64,000 nt of DNA from Streptomyces sp. NBC_01717 (GTDB lineage: Bacteria > Actinomycetota > Actinomycetes > Streptomycetales > Streptomycetaceae): positions 3,410,001 to 3,474,000 of the forward strand of contig NZ_CP109178.1 in NCBI RefSeq assembly GCF_036248255.1, read 5' to 3'. Positions 15,727 to 24,771 of the stretch are shown in pieces. A program made the position numbers and the translations under genes. The notes under the pieces were generated by a model. The model was not told where the DNA came from and did not search any database. It saw only the letters and a program-made list of their open reading frames with translations. The first letter of the stretch is position 1; every line of letters begins with the position of its first letter.

Positions 15727-16692
15727 TCAGGAGGCGGTGAGCACGATCTTCCCGAACTGGTCTCCCGCGGCAAGTCGTTCGAACCCCTCACGGGCCCGGT
15801 CCAACGGCAGCACCTCGTCGATGACGGGCCGCACACCGGTCGTCGCGCAGAACGCCAGCAGGTCCTCCAGCTCGTCCTTGGACCCCATCGTCGAACCGAC
15901 GACCTTCAGCTCCAGGAAGAAGATCCGGGTCAGCTCGGCGTGCGAGGGCCGGTCGCCGCTGGTCGCACCGGAGATGACCAGGGTGCCGCCGGGGCGCAGT
16001 GACTTCACCGAGTGCGACCAGGTTGCGGCGCCGACGGTCTCGATGACGGCGTCGACACGCTGCGGCAGCCGCGCTCCCGGCTCGTACGCCTCGATCGCAC
16101 CGAGCTCGACGGCCCGCTTGCGCTTGGCTTCATCGCGACTGGTCGCGTAGACCCGCAGGCCTGCGGCGCGACCGAGGACGATCGCGGCGGTGGCGACACC
16201 GCCGCCCGCGCCCTGCACGAGCACCGAGTCCCCGGGCCGTACCCCGGCATTGGTGAACAGCATCCGGTACGCGGTGAGCCAGGCGGTCGGCAGACAAGCG
16301 GCCTGCTCGAAGGTGAGCTCCTTCGGCTTGGGCAGCACGTTCCAGCTGGGGACGGTGACCTGCTCGGCGAACGTGCCTTGGTAGCGCTCGGTGAGGATGG
16401 AGCGGGGCTCCTTCGGGCCGACACCGTGCCCGGTCTGGCCGATGACGGAGTGCAGGACGACCTCGTTGCCGTCCTCGTCGATGCCGGCGGCGTCACAGCC
16501 GAGGATCATCGGCAGCTTGTCCTCGGCGAGGCCGACACCACGGAGCGACCAGAGGTCGTGATGGTTGAGGGAGGCGGCGCGGACGTTGACGGTGGTCCAG
16601 CCGGGACGCGCCTCGGGGGCGGGGCGCTCGCCCAGCTCAAGGCCGTTGAGGGGCTGGTCGCGGTCGATGCGGGATGCGTAGGCGGCGAACAT
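15727..16692 (-). CDS. MDR-type zinc-binding/quinone-like alcohol dehydrogenase
   Basis: 321 residues from ATG 16692. The GroES-like half shows AASLNHHDLWSLRGVG and PMILGCDAAG; the Rossmann half has VLVQGAGGGVATAAIVLGRA and the segment VYATSRDEAKRKRAVELGA. The usual structural-zinc cysteine cluster is absent, and this resembles the quinone oxidoreductase side of the MDR superfamily. It is probably a cytosolic NAD(P)H-dependent reductase of unknown substrate. It lies downstream of the malic enzyme, separated by a terminator-like hairpin. Confidence 0.82.
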   Translation of the reverse strand: MFAAYASRIDRDQPLNGLELGERPAPEARPGWTTVNVRAASLNHHDLWSLRGVGLAEDKLPMILGCDAAGIDEDGNEVVLHSVIGQTGHGVGPKEPRSILTERYQGTFAEQVTVPSWNVLPKPKELTFEQAACLPTAWLTAYRMLFTNAGVRPGDSVLVQGAGGGVATAAIVLGRAAGLRVYATSRDEAKRKRAVELGAIEAYEPGARLPQRVDAVIETVGAATWSHSVKSLRPGGTLVISGATSGDRPSHAELTRIFFLELKVVGSTMGSKDELEDLLAFCATTGVRPVIDEVLPLDRAREGFERLAAGDQFGKIVLTAS

Positions 16693-16850
16693 GGCCCTGA
16701 CGATAGGCCGGAGGGCCCGTCGGCGTAACCGATCACGGGTGTGACGCGTACCGCGCGTGCGGGTCGCCTGCGGCGGACCTTCGAAGTCGCAGATCCGGCC
16801 TCGCCGGTGTCCGGGGCGCGGGGTCCGGGGCGACGCCCTGGTTACGGAAA

Positions 16851-16896
16851 GGGGCGAGGCCGGGGAACGGGCCCCACAAGCACCCGGCCCCGCCCC
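16851..16896 (-). terminator. Terminator-like hairpin after the malic enzyme gene
   Basis: GGGGCGAGGCCGGG (16851-16864) pairs with CCCGGCCCCGCCCC (16883-16896), one mismatch in 14. It lies 11 nt past the stop codon of the malic enzyme on the minus strand. Confidence 0.5.
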
Positions 16897-16906
16897 GCCC
16901 CGGACC

Positions 16907-18130
16907 TCAGCGTCGCGCCACGCCCTCCGCCCGCGCCGCCGCGGCAACCGCCGCTGTGACGGCCGGAGCGACCCGCTCGTCGAACGGCGACGGAATCACG
17001 TAGTCCGCAGCCAACTCGTCACCCACGACATCCGCCAGCGCGTTCGCGGCGGCAATCTTCATGCCCTCCGTGATCCGGGACGCCCGCACCTGCAGCGCCC
17101 CCGCGAAGATGCCCGGGAACGCCAGCACGTTGTTGATCTGGTTCGGGTAGTCGGAGCGTCCCGTCGCCACCACGGCCGCGTACTTGTGCGCAATGTCGGG
17201 GTGGACCTCGGGGTCCGGATTCGCCATGGCGAAGACGAACGCACCGGGCGCCATCGACGCGACCGCCGACTCCGGCACCGTACCGCCGGACACACCGATG
17301 AAGACGTCCGCGCCGACCAGGGCGGTCTCCAGCGGACCGGAGATGCCGGCCCTGTTGGTGAGCTCCGCGAGCTCGCGCTTGACGTCCGTCAGGTCCTCAC
17401 GGTCCCGGCTGACGACGCCCTTACGGTCGGCCACGGCGACGTCCCCGAGCCCCGCCTCCAGCAGGAACTTCGCGATGGCCACCCCGGCCGCACCGGCGCC
17501 GGAGATGACACCGCGCAGGTCGCCGAGGGTCCGCCCGGACAGCTTCGCGGCGTTCCGCAGGGCCGCCAGCGTCACGACGGCGGTGCCGTGCTGGTCGTCG
17601 TGGAAGACCGGGATGTCGAGCCGCTCCTTGAGCTTGCGCTCGATCTCGAAGCAGCGGGGCGCCGAAATGTCCTCCAGGTTCACCCCTCCGAAGGACGGCG
17701 CGAGGCGGACGACCGTCTCGACGATCTCGTCCGCGTCGGTGGTCGCGAGCGCGATCGGCACGGCGTCGACGCCGCCGAACTGCTTGAAGAGGATCGCCTT
17801 GCCCTCCATCACCGGGAGGGACGCCTCGGGACCGATGTCGCCCAGTCCGAGCACCGCGGTGCCGTCCGTCACGACGGCGACGACCTGCGACTTCCAGGTG
17901 TAGTCATGGACCAGCTCGGGGTTCTCGGCGATGGCGCTGCACACCTTGGCGACGCCGGGCGTGTACGCGAGGGACAGATCGTCCTTGTCCCGGATGGGGA
18001 CGGTGGCCTGCACGGCCATCTTCCCGCCGCGGTGAAGCGCGAAGGCCGGATCGAACGGCTCGTCGGTGGCGCTGTCGGTGCTGTTGTCGGTGTTGCTGTC
18101 GCTGCGAGGATTGACGATCTCCGCTGCCAT
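16907..18130 (-). CDS. NAD-dependent malic enzyme
   Basis: 407 residues. ATG 18130 has AGGGGT upstream. Malic enzyme features: SLAYTPGVAKVCSAI, GLGDIGPEASLPVMEGKA, the Lys/Asp-containing VFHDDQHGTAVVTLAALRNA, and the dinucleotide site VISGAGAAGVAIAKFLLEAG. It decarboxylates malate to pyruvate and CO2 with reduction of NAD(P), in the cytoplasm. The short form without a phosphotransacetylase extension matches the NAD-type Streptomyces enzyme. It is divergent from an amino-acid ABC importer with a 524-bp spacer. The N-terminal 30 residues are Ser/Asp/Asn-rich and variable. Confidence 0.93.
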   Translation of the reverse strand: MAAEIVNPRSDSNTDNSTDSATDEPFDPAFALHRGGKMAVQATVPIRDKDDLSLAYTPGVAKVCSAIAENPELVHDYTWKSQVVAVVTDGTAVLGLGDIGPEASLPVMEGKAILFKQFGGVDAVPIALATTDADEIVETVVRLAPSFGGVNLEDISAPRCFEIERKLKERLDIPVFHDDQHGTAVVTLAALRNAAKLSGRTLGDLRGVISGAGAAGVAIAKFLLEAGLGDVAVADRKGVVSRDREDLTDVKRELAELTNRAGISGPLETALVGADVFIGVSGGTVPESAVASMAPGAFVFAMANPDPEVHPDIAHKYAAVVATGRSDYPNQINNVLAFPGIFAGALQVRASRITEGMKIAAANALADVVGDELAADYVIPSPFDERVAPAVTAAVAAAARAEGVARR

Positions 18131-18654
18131 GGTGTTGACCCCTTAAGTCTTCAACGTCTGAGGGTGGCCACTCCTGATTGAGGAGGGGTGGGCGGGCACC
18201 GCGTACGTTCCCTGCGCCGGGCGGTTGGCCCGCCCCGGCAGGGGGAGGTACGTACGCGCGGGCGCGCCGCACACGCGCCCTGGGCCCCGGATGAGGGGTG
18301 TAAACGTCTTTCTTACCGGACGGACCGCGTCGCGGACGAGTCCATACCGACGCGGTGACGTGCCTCATAGTCGAATATCTGGACAAGTCCGCCAACACGC
18401 GAAATATGCGCCAGCATGTGAGACACGCCGTAGATTCTCCGGCTGCAAGAAGGAAACCCCTCAGAAGGTCCGGCCTTGATGTACCGGCCTCTTGGGGTTC
18501 GGGGATCGCCCGTTATCCGATTTTGACATGCCTGGCACCCTGAATGGGCTAGTCCGAATGGCAAGATGCCCCTAATCGCACGAGGCGGCGACATCCGACG
18601 ATGTGTGCCATCCCGCCTGGCCACTCCACCCTCACCTGCCGGAGGAACCCGATC
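18131..18654. other. Long divergent intergenic region, malic enzyme / ABC importer
   Basis: I see no gene here. It is less GC-rich than its surroundings from about 18350 on. TTGACA at 18523-18528 is an isolated good -35, but the sequence 17-18 bp downstream (GGGCTA/GGCTAG) is a poor -10. A long leader for the importer mRNA is possible. No riboswitch core was recognised. Confidence 0.4.
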
Positions 18655-19611
18655 ATGACCGCACGCACCACCCGTCGCACGGCCGCAACGTCCAGGATTG
18701 CAGCGGTCTGCGCCATCGCGGTCGCCGGCACCATGCTGCTGACCGCCTGCGGCGACCAGACGAACTCGGACACCACGAAGACGGAGGGCGGCACCAAGAG
18801 CACCGCCCCGCTCTTCGACAAGCTGCCTGCGGACATCCAGAAGGCCGGTGTCATCAAGGTCGGCACAGACGCCACGTACGCTCCGATGGAGTTCAAGCAG
18901 GGCGACAAGATCGTCGGTGTCGACCCCGACATCGCTGCGGCCCTCGGCAAGCAGCTCGGCGTGAAGATCGAGTTCACCTCGGGAACCTTCGACACCCTTC
19001 TCGGCGCTCTGCCCACCGGCCGCTACAACGCCGTCATGTCCGCCATGAGCGACACCAAGGCCCGCCAGGAGGGTCTGGACGACAAGGGCAAGAAGACCGG
19101 CACCGGTGTCGACTTCGTCGACTACTTCACCGCCAGCACTGGCATCCTGGTGAAGAAGGGCAACCCGGAGGGCATCAAGTCGCTCGACGACCTCTGCGGC
19201 AAGAAGCTCGCCGTCCAGCGCGGCACGACGTACGAGCAGGCCGCCAAGGACCTGTCGGCCAAGTGCGTCAAGGACGGCAAGAAGAAGATCTCGATCGAGG
19301 CCTTCTCCAGCGACGCCGAGGCCCAGACCCGCGTCAAGTCCGGCGGCGCCGTCGCCGACTTGAACGACTCCCCGGTCGCCGCCTACATCGCCAAGACTGC
19401 GGGCGGCGGCAACGACTTCGAGGCCGTCGCCAACAAGTCGGACGCCGGACCGTTCGGTATCGCGGTCGACAAGAAGAACACGCAGCTCCGCGACGCCCTC
19501 AAGACCGCCCTGGATGCGATCATCGCCGACGGGACCTACAAGGCCGCTCTCGACAAGTGGGGTGCCGCCGACGGTGCCGTCACCGCAGCCGCCGTCAACG
19601 GTGGCAAGTGA
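18655..19611 (+). CDS. Amino-acid ABC transporter substrate-binding lipoprotein
   Basis: 318 residues from ATG 18655, GGAGG upstream. The signal peptide ends in the lipobox LTAC with Cys32, so it is a lipid-anchored extracytoplasmic protein. The body is a type-3 solute-binding protein: GVIKVGTDATYAPMEF, GVDPDIAAALGKQLGVKIEF, LPTGRYNAVMSAMSDTKAR, KKLAVQRGTTYEQ. This cluster binds polar amino acids. Permease and ATPase follow directly, so one importer operon is complete. The exact ligand cannot be read; glutamate/glutamine-type is the default guess. Confidence 0.9.
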   Translation: MTARTTRRTAATSRIAAVCAIAVAGTMLLTACGDQTNSDTTKTEGGTKSTAPLFDKLPADIQKAGVIKVGTDATYAPMEFKQGDKIVGVDPDIAAALGKQLGVKIEFTSGTFDTLLGALPTGRYNAVMSAMSDTKARQEGLDDKGKKTGTGVDFVDYFTASTGILVKKGNPEGIKSLDDLCGKKLAVQRGTTYEQAAKDLSAKCVKDGKKKISIEAFSSDAEAQTRVKSGGAVADLNDSPVAAYIAKTAGGGNDFEAVANKSDAGPFGIAVDKKNTQLRDALKTALDAIIADGTYKAALDKWGAADGAVTAAAVNGGK

Positions 19612-19639
19612 ACCACGCACCGGCTGAAGGGCAGTCGTT

Positions 19640-20578
19640 GTGAACGACAAGATCGACAAGGTTCCGTCCGGGGCGGTCCCCACCCCGGACCGGATCGCTC
19701 CTGTGGCCAATAAGGCGATCCCGGTACGCCATGTCGGGCGCTGGATCAGCGGGCTGATCGTGGTCGCCGTCCTTGCGACCCTCGGGTACGCCTTCTCGCA
19801 GGGCAATGTGCGCTGGGCGACCGTGCCGGAGAAGCTGTTCGACTCCAGCATCCTCACCGGCCTGTGGCACACCATCCTGATCAGCGTGGCCTCCATGGCC
19901 CTGGGCCTGGTGCTCGGCGTGGTCTTCGCCGTGATGCGCCTGTCCAAGAACCCGGTGACCGGCTGGGTGGCCTGGCTGTACATCTGGTTCTTCCGCGGCA
20001 CTCCGGTCTACGTGCAGCTGCTGATCTGGTTCAACCTCGCCCTGATCTTCCCGATCTTCGACATCGGGTTCTACCGGGACGAGATGACCGATGTCATGAC
20101 CCCCTTCCTGGCCGCCCTGCTGGGGCTCGGTCTCAATGAGGGTGCGTACATGGCGGAGATCGTCCGGGCCGGCATCCAGTCCGTCGACGAAGGCCAGACC
20201 GAGGCGTCCCACGCACTGGGCATGACGCAGGCGAAGACCATGCGGCGAGTGGTGCTCCCGCAGGCGATGCGGGTGATCATCCCGCCGACGGGCAACGAGT
20301 TCATCAACATGCTCAAGACCTCGTCGCTGGTCGTGGCCGTGCAGTACCAGGATCTGCTGCGCAGCGCACAGGACATCGCGTCCACCTCGTTCGCGGTGAT
20401 GGAGATGCTCTTTGTCGCCTCGATCTGGTACCTGGCCCTGACCAGCGTGTTCAGCGTCGGCCAGTACTACCTGGAGCGCCGTTACGCCCGCGGGGCACTG
20501 CGCTCCCTGCCGCCCACCCCGCTGCAGCGTCTGCGGGCCAACCTGAACATGCTCCGCCGTTCGGAGGTGGCCAAGTGA
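19640..20578 (+). CDS. Amino-acid ABC transporter permease
   Basis: 312 residues, GTG start 28 nt after the binding-protein gene. The His/Glu/Gln permease signature is visible: [20 protein letters not shown], the EAA-type loop [20 protein letters not shown], and [13 protein letters not shown]. Several membrane spans ([29 protein letters not shown]) place it in the cytoplasmic membrane. A single permease gene suggests a homodimer. Its end overlaps the ATPase start as GTGA. Confidence 0.92.
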   Translation: MNDKIDKVPSGAVPTPDRIAPVANKAIPVRHVGRWISGLIVVAVLATLGYAFSQGNVRWATVPEKLFDSSILTGLWHTILISVASMALGLVLGVVFAVMRLSKNPVTGWVAWLYIWFFRGTPVYVQLLIWFNLALIFPIFDIGFYRDEMTDVMTPFLAALLGLGLNEGAYMAEIVRAGIQSVDEGQTEASHALGMTQAKTMRRVVLPQAMRVIIPPTGNEFINMLKTSSLVVAVQYQDLLRSAQDIASTSFAVMEMLFVASIWYLALTSVFSVGQYYLERRYARGALRSLPPTPLQRLRANLNMLRRSEVAK

Positions 20579-21342
20579 CCACACACGCCATGGTGAAAGC
20601 CGAGGGCGTCCACAAGTCCTTCGGCGCCGCGCACATCCTCAAGGGCATCGACCTGGAGGTCGCGCCGCGTGAGGTGTTCTGCCTGGTCGGTCCGTCCGGT
20701 TCCGGCAAGTCCACCTTCCTGCGGTGCATCAACCACCTGGAGAAGATCAACGCCGGGCGGCTGTCCGTGGACGGCGATCTGGTGGGCTACCGCGAGAAGG
20801 GCAACAAGCTCTACGAGCTCAAGGACAGCGAAGTGGCGGCCAAGCGCCGCGACATCGGCATGGTCTTCCAGCGCTTCAACCTCTTCCCGCACATGACGGC
20901 CATCGAGAACGTCATGGAGGCACCCGTCCAGGTCAAGGGTGAGACGAAGGCTGTCGCCCGGGCCCGCGCGGAGCGGCTCCTGGACCGGGTCGGCCTCGGC
21001 GACAAGGCGAAGAACTACCCGTCGCAGCTCTCCGGCGGCCAGCAGCAGCGGGTGGCCATCGCCCGTGCCCTGGCCATGGAGCCGAAGCTGATGCTCTTCG
21101 ACGAGCCGACGTCGGCGCTCGACCCCGAGCTGGTCGGCGATGTCCTGGACGTCATGCGCGGTCTCGCGGAGGACGGCATGACGATGATCGTCGTGACCCA
21201 CGAGATGGGCTTCGCCCGTGAGGTCGGCGATGCGCTGGTCTTCATGGACGACGGTGTGGTGGTCGAGTCGGGCCACCCGCGCGACGTACTGACCAACCCG
21301 CAGCACGACCGGACGAAGTCGTTCCTGTCGAAGGTGCTGTAG
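20575..21342 (+). CDS. Amino-acid ABC transporter ATP-binding protein
   Basis: 255 residues, GTG start overlapping the permease stop. Walker [10 protein letters not shown]-loop [11 protein letters not shown], signature [16 protein letters not shown], Walker [13 protein letters not shown] and the switch His in IVVTHEMGF are all intact. This is the polar amino-acid (GlnQ-like) ATPase group. It energises the upstream permease and binding protein. A strong hairpin follows 16 bp later. Confidence 0.94.
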   Translation: MTTHAMVKAEGVHKSFGAAHILKGIDLEVAPREVFCLVGPSGSGKSTFLRCINHLEKINAGRLSVDGDLVGYREKGNKLYELKDSEVAAKRRDIGMVFQRFNLFPHMTAIENVMEAPVQVKGETKAVARARAERLLDRVGLGDKAKNYPSQLSGGQQQRVAIARALAMEPKLMLFDEPTSALDPELVGDVLDVMRGLAEDGMTMIVVTHEMGFAREVGDALVFMDDGVVVESGHPRDVLTNPQHDRTKSFLSKVL

Positions 21343-21358
21343 CGGTACGGAAATGACG

Positions 21359-21394
21359 AGAGGGCGGTACGGACCCCGGTCCGTACCGCCCTCT
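21359..21394. terminator. Strong bidirectional terminator hairpin after the ABC operon
   Basis: A perfect 17-bp stem (21359-21375 with 21378-21394) with core GGGCGGTACGGACC. It lies between the convergent ABC operon and the sigma-fusion gene. The same core appears in another hairpin at 22196-22233. Confidence 0.85.
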
Positions 21395-21410
21395 TCCGTA
21401 TCTGCGGCTA

Positions 21411-22103
21411 CTACTTCGCCGACAGCTCCGGGCTGAGCATCAGGGTGCGAAGCTGCGCGCGGGTGAGCGGCGGGGACTTGAGAAGCGGGCCCTGCGCCTG
21501 TTCGCTCTCGAGACCCGTGCTGTCGCGGACGGACAGCAGCCCGCCGTCCTTCGGAGTGAGCCGGGCGACGAGCTCGGGCCCCCACAGGGGCGTGCCCCCA
21601 TAGTTCATCGGGTCGCTCCAGATGGTCAGGATCCGCCCGTCCGGGAGCACTTCGCGTACGCACTGCGCCGGGCGGGGCTCCCCGTTGGTGGGCTCGCAGA
21701 GGTTCGCGGCGGGATCGACTCCGCCGGACTTCTGCCGGACCTGCTGGCCCGTCCTGACGTCGACGACGAGGTAACCGACGCCGCCGTCCCTGCGAACGGA
21801 GTACTGCCCATCCAGCGGCCCCACCGGATGCTCCTCCGCCTGCGCGGCGGTGGCGTGTTTGATGATCACGGCAAGGGAGACCTGCTCGACCGGGCCGACG
21901 CCCTTGGGCAACAGCTTGACCAGCTGCTTCGCCCGGCCGCTGTTGCCGACCGCCTCGGCGGGGCCCCCACCGAGGCGGAGTGTCGACTGGACCAGGTCCT
22001 CGGCCTCGTGCCGGTCGCCGCAGAGCAGATAGGCGCTGCGGAACAGTGCCGTACGCCTGCCTTCGACGAAGGCGTGCAGCGCGGCATCGTCAGCGGTCCG
22101 CAT
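21411..22103 (-). pseudogene. Fusion remnant: SigE-type sigma factor start joined to the tail of a hypothetical protein
   Basis: A 230-residue frame from ATG 22103. Residues 1-42 (MRTADDAALHAFVEGRRTAL, FRSAYLLCGDRHEAEDLVQS) are the beginning of sigma-70 region 2 of a SigE-family ECF factor. It then stops matching: no region 2.3/2.4 and no region 4. The rest (GPVEQVSLAVIIKHATAAQ, GYLVVDVRTGQQVRQKSGG, PAQCVREVLPDGRILTIWSD) looks like the C-terminal part of the hypothetical or anti-sigma-like protein that commonly follows such sigma genes. An in-frame internal deletion is the simplest explanation. It cannot work as a sigma factor; whether the fused protein is made is unknown. Confidence 0.7.
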
Positions 22104-22195
22104 CGTCGGCGCCCCTTCCCGGGTCCGCGGGTGCGGACCGTCTCACCCTTCCAGTGCGCCGGGGTGCGCGGCGGGTTGCAGAGGTCGGACAGAAA

Positions 22196-22233
22196 GTCGG
22201 GGCGGTACGGACCGGAGTCCGTACCGCCCCGAC
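22196..22233. terminator. Second hairpin with the GGGCGGTACGGAC core
   Basis: A perfect 17-bp stem (22196-22212 with 22217-22233, loop CGGA) downstream of the methyltransferase gene on the minus strand. Its core matches the hairpin at 21359-21394, on the other side of the sigma remnant. Confidence 0.8.
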
Positions 22234-22248
22234 GAGGGCGGGCTGCCG

Positions 22249-23010
22249 CTACTTCACTGCGAGTACCAGGGCGTCCGAGGGCGAGGCCCAGACGGCCCGC
22301 GCCTCGCCGAAACCCGCGGCCCGCAGCGTCTCCGCGTGCCACTGGGCGGACGGCATGTCGCCGTCCGCATGCTCGCCGTAGATCTTGTACCGCTCGGCGG
22401 TCGGTGCGGCGAGGACCGGGTCCTCGGCGGCCAGGGCCCACCAGTCCGCCCAGTCGACGGCGCCCGCGGCCTTGGCGCGGTCCATGGCGGCGTGCCGGTG
22501 GGCGCGTTCGGCCGCGTTGATCCGGGGGGTCGCGGTGTCGATCATCCGGTCGGCGTTCATGAACACCCCGCCGTCCCGGACGAGCCCGGCGAGCTGCCCG
22601 TAGAGCGTGGTGAGCGGTTCGCTGTGCAGCCAGTGCAGGGCGGTGGCGGTGAGGACGGCGTCGTACGTGTCGTGCGGCAGCCGCTCCACCCACTCCGGGT
22701 CCTTGAGATCGGCGGTCACGAACGTGGCGCGCTCGTCGCCGGCGAAGGAACCACGGGCGATGGCGAGCAGCGCGGGGTCGAGGTCGATGCCGGTACTGGT
22801 GGCCTCGGGGAACCGCTTGAGCAGCCGGTCCGTAATACTTCCCGTACCGCACGCGAGGTCGAGCACCCGTGGTTCGGGCCCCACCACGGCCTCGACCATG
22901 TCCAGCATCACCCGGAACCGCTCCTCGCGGTCGGGCATGTACCACTCCTGCTGCCGGTCCCAGCTCTGCTGCCAGGCCTGCCAGTCGGTGCCCGCTGCTG
23001 TCTCCGTCAC
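22249..23010 (-). CDS. Class I SAM-dependent methyltransferase
   Basis: 253 residues. The SAM-binding motif I is RVLDLACGTGSITDRLL, followed by the acidic loop TGIDLDPALL, the motif with FVTADL, and YDAVLTATALHWL as post-motif. There is no membrane or signal segment. The substrate is not evident; such small methyltransferases of the Methyltransf_25 type act on metabolites. It is divergent from a CGNR zinc-finger regulator, with 93 bp between them containing GTAATA and its complement TATTAC 19 bp apart. Confidence 0.85.
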   Translation of the reverse strand: MTETAAGTDWQAWQQSWDRQQEWYMPDREERFRVMLDMVEAVVGPEPRVLDLACGTGSITDRLLKRFPEATSTGIDLDPALLAIARGSFAGDERATFVTADLKDPEWVERLPHDTYDAVLTATALHWLHSEPLTTLYGQLAGLVRDGGVFMNADRMIDTATPRINAAERAHRHAAMDRAKAAGAVDWADWWALAAEDPVLAAPTAERYKIYGEHADGDMPSAQWHAETLRAAGFGEARAVWASPSDALVLAVK

Positions 23011-23103
23011 GAGAATCCCTCCAATGTAATACCCTGAAACTGCAAACGCCTATTACTCCGATCGCCGCACGATGACCCTAGACCGACCCGGTAAGGACTA
23101 CAA

Positions 23104-23733
23104 GTGGAACTGGCCTATTACTCGGACTACGCGGTGCGCCTGGTCAACACCGAGGAGCCGGCCCGCAACAAGGACGTCCTCACCTCCGTCGAGGCGGTCC
23201 GCGAGCTGTTCGGCGTCAACGCGCAGGCCGCGAGGCGCGCCACCGACGCGGATGTGACCCGCTTCCGGTCGGTACGGGCGCGGCTGCGCGCCGTCTTCGA
23301 GGCGGCCGACAGCGGCGACGAGACGCTCGCCGTCGACCTGCTGAACTCCCTGCTGCTGGAGTTCCCGGTCAGCCCGCAGATCTCCGGCCACGACACCCGT
23401 GACGAGGACGGCAAACCGGACTGGCACATGCACCTGGCCGACCACCCGTCGAACGCGACGGCCGGATACGCCGCCATCGCGGCGATGGGGCTCGCCTTCC
23501 ACCTCACGTCGTACGGCGTGGACCGGCTCGGCCTGTGCGAGGCGGCGCCTTGCCGCAACGCCTATCTCGACACCTCGACCAACCGGTCCCGGCGCTACTG
23601 CTCGGACCGCTGCGCGACCCGCGCCAACGTGGCCGCCTACCGGGCCCGCAAACGTCTGGAGGCGGAGCGCACGGCCGACACCGGCCGCAGCGTGGTCGCC
23701 GCCCAGCCCAGCACCCCGAGCACCGACCTCTGA
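23104..23733 (+). CDS. CGNR zinc-finger family putative transcriptional regulator
   Basis: 209 residues, GTG start. The N-terminal part (LAYYSDYAVRLVNTEEPARN) is the ABATE/DUF1470-type stress domain. The C-terminal zinc finger is LCEAAPCRNAYLDTSTNRSR followed by RYCSDRCATRANVAAYRAR, with four cysteines and a CRNAY variant of CGNR. It probably binds DNA. The divergent methyltransferase is a candidate target. The last 97 bp overlap the 3' end of sodX on the other strand. Confidence 0.85.
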   Translation: MELAYYSDYAVRLVNTEEPARNKDVLTSVEAVRELFGVNAQAARRATDADVTRFRSVRARLRAVFEAADSGDETLAVDLLNSLLLEFPVSPQISGHDTRDEDGKPDWHMHLADHPSNATAGYAAIAAMGLAFHLTSYGVDRLGLCEAAPCRNAYLDTSTNRSRRYCSDRCATRANVAAYRARKRLEAERTADTGRSVVAAQPSTPSTDL

Positions 23734-24083
23734 TCCTTCCTCAGCGGCCGGTAGCGGACCCGGACCCTGGCCAGCACCAGCTCCTCGGGCACCGTCCCGT
23801 AATCCGTGCTGTCCCCGCCCGCGAACGTGTTGTCGCCGAGCACCCACCAGCCGCCCGCACGGCGCTCGACGGCCCGTTTGACGACCAACAGGTCCTGCTG
23901 GAACGGATGGCGCAGAATCACCACATCGCCCGGGCGCACCGGCGCCCCGTACTGCACGAGCAGCCAGTCCCCGTGGTGGAGCGTGGGAACCATCGAAGGC
24001 CCCGTCACCTCCACCACCTGGAACGGCACTCGCGCCGCCAGCCCGCGCGCCTGCTCCTGTGTCAGCTCCGGCCCCTCCGGCAT
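23637..24083 (-). CDS. sodX: Nickel-type superoxide dismutase maturation protease SodX
   Basis: 148 residues from ATG 24083, GGGGAGG 8 nt upstream. It is an S26 signal-peptidase-like serine protease: VTGPSMVPTLHHGDWLLVQY holds the catalytic Ser, PGDVVILRHP and the Lys in LLVVKRAVERR form the dyad region, and VLGDNTFAGGDSTDYG is the family box. SodX removes the N-terminal propeptide of SodN so that His1 can bind nickel. sodN is divergent, 178 bp away. The gene's end overlaps the CGNR gene tail by 97 bp, a long antisense overlap. Confidence 0.93.
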   Translation of the reverse strand: MPEGPELTQEQARGLAARVPFQVVEVTGPSMVPTLHHGDWLLVQYGAPVRPGDVVILRHPFQQDLLVVKRAVERRAGGWWVLGDNTFAGGDSTDYGTVPEELVLARVRVRYRPLRKDQRSVLGVLGWAATTLRPVSAVRSASRRLRAR

Positions 24084-24261
24084 TTCCGGCACCTCCCCGG
24101 TCCGTTCATTACACCGTCCCGCATACCGTTCCGTACATTCGGCCACTGGTCCCATCCTCACCCCGGACTTTTGGCCTAAGCCCATGGGGGCACCCGCAAA
24201 AACAGCTCCCTCACGGAGTAATGTCCCACCTGAGAAGACGATCACGAGGAAGGACAGCTCA

Positions 24262-24657
24262 ATGCTTTCCCGCCTGTTTGCCCCCAAGGTGAAGGTCAGC
24301 GCCCACTGCGACCTGCCCTGCGGCGTGTACGACCCGGCCCAGGCCCGCATCGAGGCGGAGTCCGTCAAGGCCGTCCAGGAGAAGTTCCAGGCCAACGAGG
24401 ACCCGCACTTCCGGGCCCGCGCGGTGGTCATCAAGGAGCAGCGCGCCGAGCTCGCGAAGCACCACATCTCGGTGCTGTGGAGCGACTACTTCAAGCCCCC
24501 GCACTTCGAGAAGTACCCGGAGCTGCACCAGCTGGTCAACGACGCCCTGAAGGCGCTGTCGGCCGCGAAGGCCTCCACCGACCCGGCGACGGGTCAGAAG
24601 GCGCTGGACTACATCGCCCAGATCGACAAGATCTTCTGGGAGACCAAGAAGGCCTGA
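24262..24657 (+). CDS. sodN: Nickel superoxide dismutase
   Basis: 131 residues from ATG 24262, AAGGA upstream. After a 14-residue propeptide comes the nickel hook HCDLPCGVYDP; His15, Cys16 and Cys20 become ligands 1, 2 and 6 after cleavage. The rest is the four-helix bundle (ARIEAESVKAVQEKFQAN, YIAQIDKIFWETKKA). It dismutates superoxide and is induced by nickel in Streptomyces. The maturation protease SodX is divergently encoded. In S. coelicolor the sodN 3' UTR gives a small RNA that silences sodF; the 3' region here ends in a good hairpin, but I cannot check the sodF match. Confidence 0.97.
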   Translation: MLSRLFAPKVKVSAHCDLPCGVYDPAQARIEAESVKAVQEKFQANEDPHFRARAVVIKEQRAELAKHHISVLWSDYFKPPHFEKYPELHQLVNDALKALSAAKASTDPATGQKALDYIAQIDKIFWETKKA

Positions 24658-24704
24658 TCGCCGCTTCCGAGCGGTTCGGCCTGCCACGCAGGCCGAGGCA
24701 GAAC

Positions 24705-24741
24705 AGAAGGGCCCAACCGGACTTGCCGGTCGGGCCCTTCT
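24705..24741. terminator. Terminator after sodN
   Basis: AGAAGGGCCCAACCGG (24705-24720) pairs with CCGGTCGGGCCCTTCT (24726-24741), one mismatch, loop of 5. It lies between convergent sodN and the nucleotidyltransferase gene. It would also be the 3' end of any sodN-derived small RNA. Confidence 0.8.
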
Positions 24742-24771
24742 ACAGTTCCGAGGCCGCTCGGGAGACCACCG

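Noticed and set aside
18523..18551. Promoter with TTGACA for the ABC importer
   Set aside because: The -35 is perfect but no acceptable -10 occurs 16-19 bp downstream, so it was left as a remark.
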